From Anaerobaca lacustris (GTDB lineage Bacteria > Planctomycetota > Phycisphaerae > Sedimentisphaerales > Anaerobacaceae), in contig NZ_JASCXX010000006.1 in assembly GCF_030012215.1 (NCBI RefSeq), positions 149,791 to 213,790 on the forward strand: a DNA stretch of 64,000 nt. The letters are read 5' to 3'. Position numbers and translations under genes: made by a program. The notes under the pieces are model-generated. The model was not told the DNA's origin. It worked only from the letters and a program-made list of their open reading frames with translations, and made no database searches. Position 1 is the stretch's first letter. The number at the start of each line of letters is the position of its first letter. Shown in pieces: positions 62,453-64,000 of this stretch.

Positions 62453-64000
62453 ATGTCACGAAGAATCGTTCTTATGCTTGCCGTGTTGGGTTTCTGTCTG
62501 GTCCCCGCCGTACAGGCGGCGGACATCATCCTCATTTCCCAGGTGTACGACACCGACGGGGATGGGATCCAGGATGATCAGGCCTTGGAAGACTGGCTCG
62601 TGGCCGAGGGACATACGGTCGACGTGCAGCGAGGCAACTGGATCGATCTGGATCCGAACAAGATCGAGGCCCTCAACGCCGCGGACCTGATCATCATGAG
62701 CCGTGCAACGAACAGCGGCGATTACGCCGGCGGCGAGAAGGTGACTCAATGGAATTCCGTCACGACGCCGCTGATTCAGATGAGCGCCTATCTGGTCCGG
62801 AACAACCGATGGAATTGGGTCAATTCCTCAACCGTCGCCAATCCGGTCGGGGCTGCGATGGAGGCTGTGGACACCGACAGCTCCGTATTCCGGTTCGTTC
62901 CGCTTGCTTCCGCCGATCCGAACGACCCGAATTCGCCGGCCGTGCTCGTGCAGGCGGTGGATGGGACGACGGGCACCGGTCAGACGTCGCTGATCGGCAC
63001 GCTCGATATGGGCAACGGTCAGTTGATCGCCAAAGGGGCCGATCTCGACGCCGCCTGGATCGCCGTGTGGGACGCCGGCGTGGAGTTCTACGACGGCGCC
63101 GGTCAGATTGCCGGCGGCACGCGCATGATGTTCTCGGCCGGGACGCAGGAGGTCGGTGCGACCCCGCAGGGTGCGTTCAACCTGACGGCCGACGGCGAGC
63201 AACTGCTTCGCAACGCCATCTCCTACATGCTCGGCAGGCCGCTGGTCGTTTGGGTCTCCTTCCATGCGGCTGATGACGCACCATCGGGCGGCGCGGCCGG
63301 GGTCGGCTTCACTGAGGCGGCCGACAAGGCGTACACCGATTTGCTCCAGGCGGCAGGGTGCGACGTGGTCCGCTATGTACAAACGGGCACTCCGGACCTG
63401 GACGTGGTCAACGCAGCGGATCTGGTGATCATCAGTCGTTCGGTCAACAGCGGCAGTTTCGCCAATGACGCGGCGACAACGTGGAACAATGTCTCGGCGC
63501 CCATGATGATCCTGGGCGGTTACGTCCTTCGGGCCAATCGCATGGGCTTTGCCACCGGCAACACGATCCCGGACACGACCGGCGACATCACGCTGACGGT
63601 CACCGATCCGGAACACCCGATCTTCGCGGGGATTGCGTTGACCGACGGCACCATGGACAACCTGTTTGCCGGTGTTGTGACCTATGCCGACGGGACGCTG
63701 GCGCGGGGCATTTCGATCGTGACCGACACGCCGGATGACGAGGCCATCGTTCTGGCCACGGTTTCCGCTGCGTCCGAGGGGACGGGACCTGTCGGCGCGA
63801 TGATGATCGCCGAATGGCCGGCCGGGGCGACGTTGACGCATGCCGGCGGGGCCGGAACGGATGTGCTGGCCGGTCCGCGGCTGGTGTTCCTCACCGGTGC
63901 GCGCGAGGCGGACGGCATCAGCTCGGAGACGGCGGGCATGTATGACCTCTATGAAGACGGCGCGCAGATGTTCCTCAACGCGGTCGCCTACATGCTCATC
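62453..64000 (+). CDS. Secreted repeat protein, N-terminal part (runs off the window)
   Basis: The first 516 residues of an exported protein with a signal peptide to about residue 23. The mature part has two related blocks of about 240 residues. Compare DLIIMSRATNSGDYAGGEK with DLVIISRSVNSGSFAND, each followed by a W-N-[SN]-V segment and a L[VR]..NR motif. The fold looks like a ThuA/flavodoxin-like alpha-beta domain (ADIILISQVYDTDGDG start). The function is unknown; cell-surface exposure is likely. The GGAGG site fixes the start. The frame is open to the window edge, so more repeats may follow. Confidence 0.75.
   Translation, partial: MSRRIVLMLAVLGFCLVPAVQAADIILISQVYDTDGDGIQDDQALEDWLVAEGHTVDVQRGNWIDLDPNKIEALNAADLIIMSRATNSGDYAGGEKVTQWNSVTTPLIQMSAYLVRNNRWNWVNSSTVANPVGAAMEAVDTDSSVFRFVPLASADPNDPNSPAVLVQAVDGTTGTGQTSLIGTLDMGNGQLIAKGADLDAAWIAVWDAGVEFYDGAGQIAGGTRMMFSAGTQEVGATPQGAFNLTADGEQLLRNAISYMLGRPLVVWVSFHAADDAPSGGAAGVGFTEAADKAYTDLLQAAGCDVVRYVQTGTPDLDVVNAADLVIISRSVNSGSFANDAATTWNNVSAPMMILGGYVLRANRMGFATGNTIPDTTGDITLTVTDPEHPIFAGIALTDGTMDNLFAGVVTYADGTLARGISIVTDTPDDEAIVLATVSAASEGTGPVGAMMIAEWPAGATLTHAGGAGTDVLAGPRLVFLTGAREADGISSETAGMYDLYEDGAQMFLNAVAYMLI

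Noticed and set aside
1..64000. CRISPR arrays, insertion sequences, prophage genes, rRNA genes
   Set aside because: No regular spaced repeats, transposase or phage structural genes, or rRNA sequence were seen on reading both strands.

Overview
The window is a GC-rich bacterial chromosome segment. It most resembles a Planctomycetes genome, probably of the Phycisphaerae/Sedimentisphaerales type. The signs are many Tat-exported Gfo/Idh/MocA oxidoreductases, DUF1080 and ThuA domains, an H-X9-DG pseudopilin, a GH29 fucosidase and a sodium:solute symporter, mixed with ordinary housekeeping genes. This assignment is inference from gene content; no rRNA or tRNA was found to confirm it.

Left third (1-30.6 kb), mostly core functions. 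A 5' fragment of leuA on the minus strand is preceded by what looks like a Leu/Ile-rich leader peptide and an RNA hairpin covering the leuA start. Then come a pseudopilin, a lipoprotein, a LamG/metallophosphoesterase, a hicAB toxin-antitoxin pair, glnS, and a sulfur-assimilation operon (DUF2061, APS/PAPS reductase, siroheme sulfite reductase). An Rrf2 regulator sits beside that operon and shares an operator-like sequence with it. A split chromate transporter, trpC, a DUF1844 gene and smpB follow. A small sugar operon (oxidoreductase, TIM-barrel isomerase, deoC-type aldolase), two paralogous lipoproteins, a response regulator with an HDOD-histidine kinase, cheW with a chemoreceptor, purC, a symporter and hflKC complete the region.

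Middle (30.6-33.4 kb) is a toxin-antitoxin-rich patch: vapBC, brnTA, an orphan antitoxin-like gene, and a nucleotidyltransferase with a 53-residue partner.

Right half (33.4-61.8 kb) is the most striking part. A run of co-directional genes starts with a GH29 fucosidase and a TIM-barrel isomerase. It continues through eleven separate Tat-signal Gfo/Idh/MocA oxidoreductases, a ThuA-HEAT protein, a HEAT protein, and one protein that fuses a TIM-barrel isomerase to two DUF1080 domains. A seven-haem cytochrome c and a membrane cytochrome b follow directly. Together these suggest an exported system for oxidising sugars or glycosides (3-keto-sugar chemistry) with a possible respiratory outlet; the substrate is unknown. 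A nucleobase-type permease with a structured 5' leader and a truncated secreted repeat protein end the window.

Other points worth attention are likely leaderless transcripts for two toxin genes, a sulfite reductase with siroheme/4Fe-4S cysteine motifs in both halves, and a chemoreceptor with two CZB domains between its membrane helices.
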